The translations under genes and the position numbers were made by a program. DNA of 64,000 bases, taken from Pseudoneobacillus sp052180215. Its GTDB lineage: Bacteria; Bacillota; Bacilli; Bacillales; Cytobacillaceae. The stretch is from NCBI RefSeq assembly GCF_052180215.1, contig NZ_CP197471.1:3444001-3508000 (forward strand). Direction: 5' to 3'. Numbering within the stretch: position 1 is the first letter of the stretch; the number at the start of each line of letters is the position of its first letter. Below the pieces are notes generated by a model, which saw nothing but the letters and a program-made list of their open reading frames with translations, was not told the DNA's origin and made no database searches. Below are positions 47,682-56,727 of this stretch, piece after piece.

Positions 47682-48575
47682 CTATGATGATTTCGGATCA
47701 AAAATATCTCGTAAGGCATCACCTAACAGGTTGACGGCAAATACAACCATGGTGATCGCTAATCCGGGAAACGTTGCCAACCACCACGCATCGCTCATAT
47801 AATTTTTCCCTTCACTTAGCATTGTTCCCCATTCAGGGGTTGGTGGCTGTGCTCCTAGGCCAATAAAACTTAGAGCTGCAGTATCTAAAATCGCAACACC
47901 GATAAAAAGTGTGGTGAAAACTAGCAATACACCTGTTACATTCGGTAAAAACTGTCTAAGTATAATCCAGTGGTGTGAACTTCCAATGGATCGGCTCGCT
48001 TCAACGAACCCAGATGATTTAATAGTCAAAGCAGCTCCTCTTATTAATCTCGAAAAGCCTGGTATCGAAGCGACTCCAACGGCAATCATCGCATTCGTTA
48101 AGCTAGGTCCTAAAATCGCCACGATTGCAAGAGCTAGGATAATGCTTGGTAGCGCTAATAAAATATCCATAATTCGCATTAACACATTATCGACCCACCC
48201 GCCTACATAGGCACATAGTAACCCAATGAATGTTCCAAGAAAAAATGTAATCGCCACCGCCAACATGGAAACAGATATGGTTACACGTACCCCGTAGATG
48301 AGTCTTGAAAGTAAATCCCTTCCTATTGCATCTGTTCCTAATAAATGTTCCTTGCTAGGTGCTTCTAAAATGGACTCATAAAATAGTTCATTCGGGTCAT
48401 GCGGTGCAAGCAACGGCGCGAATGCTCCGATTATGGCAACGATAATAAGAAAAAGGAGGCAAACCACTGCTCGTTTATCCTGAGATAATTTCCGTAGTGC
48501 TTCTGACTTGATCTTTAATGGAGACTTATGTGTAACGCGTGCTTGGATGGGTTTATACGTTTGAAGTTTTGCCAT
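47682..48575 (-). CDS. Oligopeptide ABC transporter permease (OppC/DppC type)
   Basis: This is an integral membrane permease of 297 residues with six spans after a cytoplasmic N-terminal tail. LGTDAIGRDLLSRLIYGVR near residue 78 is the OppC hallmark, and the EAA loop reads EASRSIGSSHHWIILRQFLPN near residue 190. AAGGAGG precedes the ATG by eight bases. Only three bases separate it from the OppB-like gene. Confidence 0.94.
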   Translation of the reverse strand: MAKLQTYKPIQARVTHKSPLKIKSEALRKLSQDKRAVVCLLFLIIVAIIGAFAPLLAPHDPNELFYESILEAPSKEHLLGTDAIGRDLLSRLIYGVRVTISVSMLAVAITFFLGTFIGLLCAYVGGWVDNVLMRIMDILLALPSIILALAIVAILGPSLTNAMIAVGVASIPGFSRLIRGAALTIKSSGFVEASRSIGSSHHWIILRQFLPNVTGVLLVFTTLFIGVAILDTAALSFIGLGAQPPTPEWGTMLSEGKNYMSDAWWLATFPGLAITMVVFAVNLLGDALRDIFDPKSS

Positions 48576-48578
48576 GTA

Positions 48579-49511
48579 TTACGCCTCCTTTGTGCCCATT
48601 TCCACCCGAGGATCAATGAAACTATATAAAACATCTACAAAAATATTTATTGTTACATACACAACTCCCATAAATAAAACTGTCCCTTGAATAATTGGGA
48701 AATCTCTTGACATGATGGCTCCAAGTGCTAGCGTACCAAGACCTGGCCAATTAAAAACTTGTTCTATAATGACCGTTCCACCTAGTAAAGCAGCCAATTG
48801 TAAGCCGATGACCGTCACTACAGGGATTAATACATTACGAAGAGCATGACGAAATAAAATGAGACCGTCCTCAAGTCCCTTTGCCCTCGCCGTCCGAATG
48901 TAATCATTAGCCAGTACCTCGACCATTCCATTTCTCGTTAATCTCATAACCATCGTCGAGGCAACAACACCAAGGGTGACCGCTGGAAGAATAAGATCAC
49001 GGAAACCTGTACCGTTAGCAATCGGAAAAAGCTTGAGCTGTACGGAGAAAATCATGACTAATAGAATGGCTAACCAAAAGCTTGGAATGGATACCCCTAA
49101 TGTGGCAAGAACGGTACATAGTTTGTCAATCCAGGAATCTTTAAATCTAGCAGCTAGAATTCCTAACGAGATTCCAATAACAACCGCAATGAACAGCCCA
49201 AACACCGCTAGCTTCACTGTTTCTGGAAAACGATCGAGAATTTCGATCAATACTGGTCTACCTGTTTTTAAGGATGTCCCAAAATCACCTTGAAATACAT
49301 TCATCATATATTGCCCGTATTGAACCAAAAGGGGCTTATCAAGCCCCAAATGGTGTGTTAGTTTTTGAACTTGTTCTGGTGATGCATTAATTCCTAGCAT
49401 GATTTTAACCGGATCACCTGGAATAAAGTGAATCAATAAGAAGGAAAAGATGGAAATTCCAAAGATGACTAAAATACCAGATAATATCCTATTAATAATG
49501 AACTGTTTCAT
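48579..49511 (-). CDS. Oligopeptide ABC transporter permease (OppB/DppB type)
   Basis: This is a permease of 310 residues with six spans. It begins MKQFIINRILSGILVIFGIS, the usual OppB N-terminus, with FIPGDPVKIMLG near residue 32 and the EAA loop YIRTARAKGLEDGLILFRHALRN near residue 200. The ATG at 49511 overlaps the TAA of the binding-protein gene (TAATG), so translation is coupled; an upstream ATG at 49526 has no ribosome binding site. Confidence 0.93.
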   Translation of the reverse strand: MKQFIINRILSGILVIFGISIFSFLLIHFIPGDPVKIMLGINASPEQVQKLTHHLGLDKPLLVQYGQYMMNVFQGDFGTSLKTGRPVLIEILDRFPETVKLAVFGLFIAVVIGISLGILAARFKDSWIDKLCTVLATLGVSIPSFWLAILLVMIFSVQLKLFPIANGTGFRDLILPAVTLGVVASTMVMRLTRNGMVEVLANDYIRTARAKGLEDGLILFRHALRNVLIPVVTVIGLQLAALLGGTVIIEQVFNWPGLGTLALGAIMSRDFPIIQGTVLFMGVVYVTINIFVDVLYSFIDPRVEMGTKEA

Positions 49512-51175
49512 TACTGCTTCACCCATGCATCTTGGTATTCAATAGAGACATTTGATAATTTCACGTCTTGCACTCTACTATTTACGACATAAAAAATTTT
49601 CTCTGCATAGATTGGAGCCCAATAGGCGTTTTCAACGACAATCTCTTGTACACGGGCATATACTTGTTTTCTTTCTTCTGGATCAATCGTTATTCTACCT
49701 TTTTCTAACAGTTCATCTAGCTCAGCGTTTTTCACTCGAGAATGGTTTAATCCGCCTATCTGACTAGAGTGGAATAACAAGTATAGAATATCGGGATCTG
49801 AGTATGAATATGCAAGGAAGGATAAATCATATTCTCCCTGTGATACCTTCTCAATTAATGTTCCTGCTTCCATCGATTGAATATTGAGATTAATACCAAC
49901 ATCCTTCAGCATCGCTTGAACCATTTGTGCTGCTTGGTTATATTGGCCCATAGTGGTTAGCTCAAAGGAAAGCTCCTTCCCATCCTTCTCCATGATTCCT
50001 TTAGAGTTCTTTGTAAATCCTGCATCTTCTAATAGAGAAACTGCTTCCTCTTGATTAAGTTTATGACCATAATTTTCAACATTTGGGTCATATCCAAAAA
50101 TCGTAGATGGAATCGGACCATAGGCAGGTGATCCTTCACCGTTTAAAACGGCTTTGATGATCGCTTCTTTATTAATCGCCATATTTATCGCTTTTCTGAC
50201 ATTAAGATCGGCAAGTAATTCATCCTCTACATTCATTTCTAAAAATAAACCTAAACCTTGACGATCAGCTTCTAACACATAGAAATCAGGATTATTGCGA
50301 TATTTTTGAACATCCTTAGGGGCTACACCCATCGCAACATCAATGGAACCACTATCAAGTGCAGCGAGCATCGTTTGGGCATCTGTAATAAATTTATAAA
50401 CAATTTGTTCTGGATAAGCCTTACCTTGGTTTTGAGCATTTCTTTGCGGCCAATTAAAGTCTTCATTTCTCACTAATGTGATGGATTGTCCTGTGGTCCA
50501 TTCTTTAAAGATAAACGGACCTGCTCCAACTGGATTTCGACCATAATCATCACCAAACTTTTCAATAGCTGACATGGATAATGGCTGTAAATAGCCTTGA
50601 CTTGTTAGGTTACGTAAAAATGGTGCTGATGGAGCTACCAGCTCGATGACAAATGTGTAATCATCAGGAGCGGAAGTGGACTGAATTCCTCCAATAAGAC
50701 TAGCAGCAACCGTTGCTCCAGTATCAGGATTTAAAATACGATCAAACGTATCCTTAAACACCTGTGCGGTTAATGGCGTTCCATCTGTGAATGTCACTCC
50801 TTGACGGATTTTAAAGGTAATCGTTTTTCCATCCTCTGATACACTGTAGTCTTCAGCAAGGTTCGGTTCTAGTTCATTCGTCTCCGGATTAATCGCTAGT
50901 AATGTTCCACCTAAATGACTAGTAACATTACTGGCAATACTCATCGCTGTTTTATGAACATCTAGTGTATCAGGCTCTTGCATAGAAGCAATGGTAATCG
51001 TACCACCTGATTGAGGTTCTGAAGCAGCCTGATTCGTATCTGTATTTGATGAATTGTCATTATTCCCTTTATCTGTTGTGGAGGTAGAATCAGAACTACA
51101 TCCAAACAGTAGAAGCATGGAAAGAACGAGCATGGTTACAAACAAAAATGTTTTAATTGGACGCTTCGTAGGCAT
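49511..51175 (-). CDS. Oligopeptide-binding lipoprotein (SBP family 5)
   Basis: This is the external peptide receptor of the importer. The signal peptide ends with the lipobox LLFGC near residue 25, followed by a Ser/Thr/Asn-rich linker to about residue 50. SBP_bac_5 features include GGTITIASMQEPDTLDVHK, TFKIRQGVTFTDGTPLTA and YGRNPVGAGPFIFKEW. With 554 residues it is of normal length. GGGAGGAC precedes the ATG at 51175; a longer frame to 51229 runs into the neighbouring gene and is rejected. Its ligand is inferred from context to be peptides, possibly with D-residues. Confidence 0.93.
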   Translation of the reverse strand: MPTKRPIKTFLFVTMLVLSMLLLFGCSSDSTSTTDKGNNDNSSNTDTNQAASEPQSGGTITIASMQEPDTLDVHKTAMSIASNVTSHLGGTLLAINPETNELEPNLAEDYSVSEDGKTITFKIRQGVTFTDGTPLTAQVFKDTFDRILNPDTGATVAASLIGGIQSTSAPDDYTFVIELVAPSAPFLRNLTSQGYLQPLSMSAIEKFGDDYGRNPVGAGPFIFKEWTTGQSITLVRNEDFNWPQRNAQNQGKAYPEQIVYKFITDAQTMLAALDSGSIDVAMGVAPKDVQKYRNNPDFYVLEADRQGLGLFLEMNVEDELLADLNVRKAINMAINKEAIIKAVLNGEGSPAYGPIPSTIFGYDPNVENYGHKLNQEEAVSLLEDAGFTKNSKGIMEKDGKELSFELTTMGQYNQAAQMVQAMLKDVGINLNIQSMEAGTLIEKVSQGEYDLSFLAYSYSDPDILYLLFHSSQIGGLNHSRVKNAELDELLEKGRITIDPEERKQVYARVQEIVVENAYWAPIYAEKIFYVVNSRVQDVKLSNVSIEYQDAWVKQ

Positions 51176-51188
51176 GATAGAGTCCTCC

Positions 51189-52634
51189 CTATTCAACTTT
51201 TGGTATTTGTCTAAATCCAAATGCCGCACGTATTACCGTGTTGTTTTCATCTCTCACAAAACGAAGACCAAGCTCTGATTCTCTGAACGCAACTATAAAT
51301 GTATCGTTTCCAATTGGTTTAATATCCGCTATCGTAACCCCTTCTGCTTTAACCGCGAGTTTACCTTCTTCAACCGCTACTGTATATTTCGATCCTTCCC
51401 CTGAAGCGTAATCCCCTACATATTGGTTTAATTCCTCTTCAGAAAGCTCTACTTCCTCATAAGAGGTATGGGAGTCTTTAATGGACTTTCCTAAATAGTT
51501 TGCAAAAGCACTATATAGTAATTTCGTAGAAGGAACACCTGCTAAATTAGCAAAAGCCACTCCTGTCAGTCCTACTTCAGGTAGAATGTGTAATTGAGCT
51601 GCAACTCCTTTAATCGCTCCCCCATGGTCTATCAGCTTGTATCCATAATAGTCAGGTGTCACCATCACACCGTACCCATAATAACGATCTTTATCACATT
51701 CAATATATGGCGTTGTAATCGCCTCCACACTCTCTGGTGATAAAATTTGAGCATCTCCTACTCTACCTTGATTACGGTAGATTTCAGCATATTTCAGCAT
51801 ATCGTTCACCGTAGATTTTAAGAAACCTGCGGCACGCATGGATGGTGCATCCCATGGGTTATTAGATTCGAAAACGATCGTTTTATCATCCTTTTTGCGA
51901 GAATTATAGAGACAAGAAATATCGTCATGACCGTCTAATTCTTCTAGATGGAACACACTGTTCTTCATTCCAGCTGGAACTAAGATGTAATCCTTTATAT
52001 ACTGTTCGTACGTCACTCCACTTACTCGTTCTATAATGGTTCCTAACAGTGCGTAGCTATCATTGGAGTAACTAAATTGGGTTCCAGGTTCTCCAAGTAA
52101 GGTGAATTCTTGCTCTGCAATATCTGCTATTAACTCTTCATACGTGTCTACACTTGATTGTTTCTTGTTCGCTTCTTCCTGTACCAGCCCAATATCGCCT
52201 TCTGGTTTCTCACCATCATCAAAGGTTGGATCATTGGCCACACTCTTACTTAACGCCTTAAATAGTGTTGGTAATGGTGGTAGTCCCGCTGAATGAGTCA
52301 TAAAGTGGTGAATGGTCATTTGTTTCGTATATTCTTCATTTGGCGACTTAAATTCTGGTAAATATTTTACCACTTGGTCGTGTACATTCAGCTTTCCTGC
52401 TTCTTGTAGTTGCATAATGGCTATACATGTAAAGGATTTTGTCACTGAACCAATTCCAAAAACCGTATCAGATGACAATGGGAGATTGTTTTCAACATCG
52501 CGGTATCCAAAACCATTTTCATAGAATAACTGTCCATCCTTTGCTAATCCAATAGAAAAGCCTGGAACCTCATATTTTTCTACTAGCTCTTGGCAATACT
52601 GTTCGAATTCACGAGTAACTGTTTGTTGAGTCAT
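51189..52634 (-). CDS. Beta-lactamase-fold serine hydrolase (class C/D-aminopeptidase type)
   Basis: This is a penicillin-binding-protein-like serine hydrolase of 481 residues without a signal peptide, so probably cytoplasmic. The SxxK nucleophile motif is GSVTKSFTC near residue 65, the YxN motif is QFSYSNDSYALLG near residue 180, and the third motif is DHGGAIKG near residue 335 in place of KTG. A C-terminal domain of about 100 residues follows (YVGDYASGEGSKYTVAVEEGKL), lipocalin-like in pattern. Such enzymes include D-aminopeptidases, D-peptidases and esterases; the operon favours a D-peptide substrate. GAGAGG precedes the ATG. The binding-protein gene follows after 13 bases. Confidence 0.88.
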   Translation of the reverse strand: MTQQTVTREFEQYCQELVEKYEVPGFSIGLAKDGQLFYENGFGYRDVENNLPLSSDTVFGIGSVTKSFTCIAIMQLQEAGKLNVHDQVVKYLPEFKSPNEEYTKQMTIHHFMTHSAGLPPLPTLFKALSKSVANDPTFDDGEKPEGDIGLVQEEANKKQSSVDTYEELIADIAEQEFTLLGEPGTQFSYSNDSYALLGTIIERVSGVTYEQYIKDYILVPAGMKNSVFHLEELDGHDDISCLYNSRKKDDKTIVFESNNPWDAPSMRAAGFLKSTVNDMLKYAEIYRNQGRVGDAQILSPESVEAITTPYIECDKDRYYGYGVMVTPDYYGYKLIDHGGAIKGVAAQLHILPEVGLTGVAFANLAGVPSTKLLYSAFANYLGKSIKDSHTSYEEVELSEEELNQYVGDYASGEGSKYTVAVEEGKLAVKAEGVTIADIKPIGNDTFIVAFRESELGLRFVRDENNTVIRAAFGFRQIPKVE

Positions 52635-52711
52635 ACATAACCTCTCCCTTTTCCATTCATTTTTTTATTATAAAAATGTACAAAATGTACATTCCACAAC
52701 CAGTGATTGTT

Positions 52712-53548
52712 TTAAAAATTAATAGAATTTGATCCTTGAATAGCTAGTAGCAAAATAGCCATTAACACCTTCGATCCTTCAATTAAGTCATCGGTGACAT
52801 ACCGAATTGTTCGACCATCTAGTAATTCAATGGTTGGCATATAACCGACAACCGTCGCCATGTTGGTGTGCTTGAATTCAATATCAATTGTATAGGACGG
52901 TTCTTTTTTTAACGGCTGAATGCTTTTAGCCGCTTCTACTGCTAGTTTGGCAGTTGCCCTAATTTTCTCTTGCGCTACTGTAGGATGAAGAGATTGAGCT
53001 GTAAAAGAACCAATCCCTTTTTTTACCGCTACAGTATGAATGCCTGGGATTTTCTTTTTGGCATCCTCACATATTTGTTGGTCGCCTGTGAGTAAGGTAA
53101 CCGGAACGTGAAAACTACTTGCAACAGCCGCGTTAAAATCAGCTTCACTTGCTTCCTCTCCATTTATAAAAAGTCGTTGAATACAGCTTCCTAAAAAGGT
53201 GTGGTTTAACATACTATCCTTTTCTCCAGCTTTTCCATGAAATCCAATGAAAAAGATTGCATCAAATGTTTCATCTACTCCTTGCATCATGAGTAACGGT
53301 TTGTAAAAACCTCTTATTAATTCTGCTTTTGGATGAAGTTCATCTGGAATTAAATTTCTCATTGGGCCATGTGATTCATTGACGACAATTTCGGTTGCAC
53401 CCGCTTCAATCGCTCCTTCAATTGCCGCATTGACTTCCTGGGTGAATAGCCTTCGAGAATACTCATAAGTCCGTTTACCTGGAATCGTATCCTCCCAATC
53501 GGTAACCCCAGAAACTCCTTCCATATCGGCTGAAATGAAAACCTTCAC
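52712..53548 (-). CDS. dppA: D-aminopeptidase, DppA family (M55)
   Basis: DppA of B. subtilis is a zinc D-aminopeptidase that cleaves D-Ala-D-Ala and D-Ala-Gly-Gly in the cytoplasm. This 278-residue relative keeps the metal ligands Asp8 and Glu10 (SADMEGVSG), His60 (NESHGPM) and His104 (IGFHGKAG), and a His at about 116 (LNHTFLG) in the place of the catalytic His115. The start is the GTG at 53548, with GAGGTGAGGG upstream. It lies 18 bases after the racemase-like gene. Its presence gives the operon a clear D-amino-acid theme. Confidence 0.92.
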   Translation of the reverse strand: MKVFISADMEGVSGVTDWEDTIPGKRTYEYSRRLFTQEVNAAIEGAIEAGATEIVVNESHGPMRNLIPDELHPKAELIRGFYKPLLMMQGVDETFDAIFFIGFHGKAGEKDSMLNHTFLGSCIQRLFINGEEASEADFNAAVASSFHVPVTLLTGDQQICEDAKKKIPGIHTVAVKKGIGSFTAQSLHPTVAQEKIRATAKLAVEAAKSIQPLKKEPSYTIDIEFKHTNMATVVGYMPTIELLDGRTIRYVTDDLIEGSKVLMAILLLAIQGSNSINF

Positions 53549-53566
53549 TCCCTCACCTCCCCAGCA

Positions 53567-54706
53567 TCATGCCAAAATATTTTTATTCGAAAATACCGTT
53601 TTGTCCACGCGATAGGACTCTAGTACTTGGCGGTTAACCTCATAGCCAATTCCTGGTCTATTTGGGACATGAATCACTCCATTTTCCACAATGACTTCTG
53701 GCACTATAATATCCTTCTCCCAATACCTTGAAGAGGCAGCCGTGTCACCAGGTAATATAAACTGAGGTAGCGTGGTTAAGGCAACATTATGAGCCCGACC
53801 AATACCAGCTTCCAGCATTCCCCCGCACCAGACAGCGATTCCTTGCTGCGCACAATAATCATGGATCTTCTTTGATTCTGTGAGCCCTCCTACTCGACCA
53901 ATCTTGATATTAATGATTTTACAGCTTTCTAACTCTACAGCTTTTCTTGCATCCTCAAAGGAATGAATACTTTCATCTAAACAAATGGGGGTTGAAAGCT
54001 CCGATTGTAAGGTGGCGTGATCAACAATATCATCATGTGCCAACGGCTGTTCAATCATCATAAGGTCCAGTTCATCTAGTTTTTTTAGCAGATCCAAATC
54101 ATCTAACGTATAAGCCGAATTAGCATCCGCCATCAGTAAAATATCAGGAAAATGTCTTCTCACTTCCTTCAGCATCTCGTAGTCAGAACCTGGTTTTATT
54201 TTAATTTTCATTCGCTTGTAGCCTTCATTCACAAAGCCTTCGACCACTTGCACAAGCTCTTTGGCTGTCGGTTGAATTCCAATACTAATGCCGACATCGA
54301 TTTGCTGCTTCGTTCCACCAAGTTCCTTATATAAAGGGTTCTGGTTTCGTTTTGCATATAAATCCCAAACTGCCACCTCTAATGCGGACTTTGCCATATT
54401 GTTTCTACGAATCGATTCAAACCGTTTTGATACATCATCTGGATGATTAATGGCCGATTGTAGTAATAGTGGGATTAAAAATTGTTCCATCATGTGTTTG
54501 TTCGTTTCAACCGTTTCCTCACTATACCAAGGGCTTGTAAATGCTACAGACTCTCCGAAACCACTAGCTCCCGTTTCATCCTCCATTTCTACCACGAAAA
54601 ATTCTTTTTCCTGGAAGGTTCCAAAGCTAGTTGTGAATGGATTAATTAATCTCATCACAAGACGGTGAAGAGTCACTTCTCGTATGGAAATTGGTTTACT
54701 GGTCAT
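53567..54706 (-). CDS. Enolase-superfamily racemase, probable N-succinylamino acid racemase (MenC paralogue)
   Basis: This 379-residue protein is closely related to the MenC of this same genome (bases 16939-18054). It keeps the racemase/OSBS catalytic set: Lys167 and Lys169 (MKIKIK), metal ligands Asp194 (LMADANSAYT), Glu219 (MMIEQPLAHDD) and Asp244 (ICLDESIHS), and Lys268 (NIKIGRVGG). Lysines on both faces of the active site allow racemisation. In Geobacillus kaustophilus such a protein racemises N-succinylamino acids, between a D-specific succinyltransferase and an L-specific desuccinylase; both gene types are in this operon. A dipeptide epimerase is the main alternative. AAGGAGGAAG precedes the ATG. 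Confidence 0.85.
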   Translation of the reverse strand: MTSKPISIREVTLHRLVMRLINPFTTSFGTFQEKEFFVVEMEDETGASGFGESVAFTSPWYSEETVETNKHMMEQFLIPLLLQSAINHPDDVSKRFESIRRNNMAKSALEVAVWDLYAKRNQNPLYKELGGTKQQIDVGISIGIQPTAKELVQVVEGFVNEGYKRMKIKIKPGSDYEMLKEVRRHFPDILLMADANSAYTLDDLDLLKKLDELDLMMIEQPLAHDDIVDHATLQSELSTPICLDESIHSFEDARKAVELESCKIINIKIGRVGGLTESKKIHDYCAQQGIAVWCGGMLEAGIGRAHNVALTTLPQFILPGDTAASSRYWEKDIIVPEVIVENGVIHVPNRPGIGYEVNRQVLESYRVDKTVFSNKNILA

Positions 54707-54751
54707 GGTACTTCCTCCTTAACTCGTTCGAGTTCTTCTTAACCTCTTTAC

Positions 54752-55762
54752 CTACCTTAAGAAGATGCGTTGAAAATTTTCACCCAACAATGCTTGGAGC
54801 TGAGCTTTCGAATAGCCTCTTCTCATTAATCCCTCCACTAACTGAGGAATGGTGGAATGACCTGACACAACATCAAAGGGTCTTCTCGGTAAACTAGCTA
54901 AATCATCAGGAGAGACATATTTCATAAAGTCCTCGCAAAGATCAAGTCCAAGTCCTACATGCTCAATTCCAGCTACCTTGACGAGATGATCAATATGGTT
55001 CAGAAATTGGTCCAATGTTGAACTTGCGTCATCATCTCCAACGAGCATACTAGCCGCATTGACACCTATCACCCCATTGGTTTTCGCAATTGCTATGATT
55101 TGCTCATCGGTTAAATTTCGCATAGTAGAGCAAAGCGTGCGAGCATTCGAGTGTGAAGCAATCACGGGCTTCGTAGCGAGTTCAATGACATCCCAAAATC
55201 CTTCATCATTTAAATGAGATACATCAATGATCATACCTAGTCGCTCCGCTTCCTCTATCACCTTCACGCCAAAGCTACTAATCCCGCCTTTTCTCCCTTC
55301 CTTCCTTGGTTGAAAGAAACTTCCATCCCCTACAGCATTGCGGCGACTCCAAACCAATCCTAAATTCCGAACACCTAGCTCGTAAAAGACACGTAACAAG
55401 CTAAGGTCTGTCCCAATGGGTTCAGCCCCTTCAAGTGATAGAAGAAAGCCAATCTTTTTATTTTGCTTCGCTAAATTCATGTCCTCACCATTTAAACAAA
55501 TCATGAGCTCATCAGGTGATTCTTTTACCTCTTCATATAAAGCACTAATTTGACTTAATGCTTTTCGAAGTCCCATCTCTGGTAAGAAACCACTATCTAC
55601 AAATAGAGAGGCAACAATGATATTTACCCCACCCTCAATGAATCGCGGGTAGTAGTCTGTTTTAATGACCTTTGTTCTCCCTTTTTCGCGTTGGATTTGA
55701 ACATCCATTAATAAATCAAAATGGCCATCTAACACTAATGTGTTATTTAGGAAATCGTTCAA
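54752..55762 (-). CDS. Membrane-dipeptidase family (M19) peptidase
   Basis: This is a zinc dipeptidase of the renal dipeptidase family, 336 residues, without signal peptide. Binuclear metal ligands are seen in LDGHFDLLMD (HxD, near residue 14), LLSLEGAEPIG (Glu, near 110), and two His in DVSHLNDEGF near residue 180 and ASHSNARTLC near 200. Family members accept dipeptides with a D-residue at the C-terminal position, which fits cell-wall-derived L-D dipeptides. The start is the TTG at 55762, with AAGGAGAG seven bases upstream. Confidence 0.9.
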   Translation of the reverse strand: MNDFLNNTLVLDGHFDLLMDVQIQREKGRTKVIKTDYYPRFIEGGVNIIVASLFVDSGFLPEMGLRKALSQISALYEEVKESPDELMICLNGEDMNLAKQNKKIGFLLSLEGAEPIGTDLSLLRVFYELGVRNLGLVWSRRNAVGDGSFFQPRKEGRKGGISSFGVKVIEEAERLGMIIDVSHLNDEGFWDVIELATKPVIASHSNARTLCSTMRNLTDEQIIAIAKTNGVIGVNAASMLVGDDDASSTLDQFLNHIDHLVKVAGIEHVGLGLDLCEDFMKYVSPDDLASLPRRPFDVVSGHSTIPQLVEGLMRRGYSKAQLQALLGENFQRIFLR

Positions 55763-55799
55763 TAGTCTTCTCTCCTTACTAAGATTGACTTACACGACC

Positions 55800-56666
55800 T
55801 TATTCTCTTTGGGTAAATGGATAAAATTCACTACTATTTTGGCCGTATCCAACCATATGGTTTTGTACTTTGGGGTTATCTGATGCGGCAATACTAGTTA
55901 CGAGCAAATTTAAGAGTGAAAACGTGGATGTTATACCTTTTAATGGGATGGGTGCTGGTGCAATGACTCTAAATAAAAAGTCAGCATACTGACCAATTGG
56001 AGATAGTCGATCATCTGTGATGGCAATAATACATGCCCCTTTTTTCTTTGCCGCCTTTACAAATGAAAGGGTTTCTTGAACATATCTTGGGAAGGAGATG
56101 GCCACCATCACAGTGTTTTCATTTACCTTGGATAATAAATAATTGGCATCCTCTATTTCACCATGGTATTGAATTGTATTTCCTATGACGATATTCAGAG
56201 CAAACATAAGCCAGCTTGCTGGACCATAAGAAGAACGGAAACCAAGTACAATTCGGTTGTCTGCTTCAATCAGTTTTTCAATGGCTTTTTGATATTGATT
56301 GGCATCAATATCCTCTAAAGTGGCTTTCACATAAGCGCCATCTTGTTCCATCACATGTTGAATTAAGTTTGCATTTTTTAATGTATTGGAAATCTCTCGA
56401 AAATTATCGATGGGGTTCGTTGTACTAGAAGTGTCTTCTAGTAAACTCGTTTGAATCTCTCTTTGCAGCTCACTGAATCCTGAATATCCAAGAATGTAGC
56501 ATAACCGGATGACGGTGGTCTCACTCGCTCCACACGCTTGCCCGATTTGTTTTGCTGTTTGAAACGCCACTTCCTTTGGAAAATCCATTAAATACTTGGC
56601 GATCATTTTTTGCCTTTTGGTCATGTTGTTGTAGTTTTTTCTAATATTTTCTGTGTATTTTTCCAT
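55800..56666 (-). CDS. RpiR/MurR-family transcriptional regulator with SIS domain
   Basis: This is a 288-residue DNA-binding regulator. The N-terminal HTH_6 domain covers about residues 5-80 (MTKRQKMIAKYLMDFPKEVAFQTA, then GASETTVIRLCYILGYSGFSELQ). A SIS sugar-phosphate-type domain follows at about 125-260 (NRIVLGFRSSYGPASWL, TVMVAISFPRYVQETLSFVKAA, IAITDDRLSPIGQYAD). RpiR relatives such as MurR respond to amino-sugar phosphates; the effector here is unknown. Lying inside the operon, it probably controls it, perhaps through the direct repeats at 58782-58827. Confidence 0.9.
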   Translation of the reverse strand: MEKYTENIRKNYNNMTKRQKMIAKYLMDFPKEVAFQTAKQIGQACGASETTVIRLCYILGYSGFSELQREIQTSLLEDTSSTTNPIDNFREISNTLKNANLIQHVMEQDGAYVKATLEDIDANQYQKAIEKLIEADNRIVLGFRSSYGPASWLMFALNIVIGNTIQYHGEIEDANYLLSKVNENTVMVAISFPRYVQETLSFVKAAKKKGACIIAITDDRLSPIGQYADFLFRVIAPAPIPLKGITSTFSLLNLLVTSIAASDNPKVQNHMVGYGQNSSEFYPFTQRE

Positions 56667-56727
56667 ATACGTGAACCCTTTCTTCTTACCTGCTTAAGTG
56701 GGGAATCGTTAGAGAACTTCGAATAGA

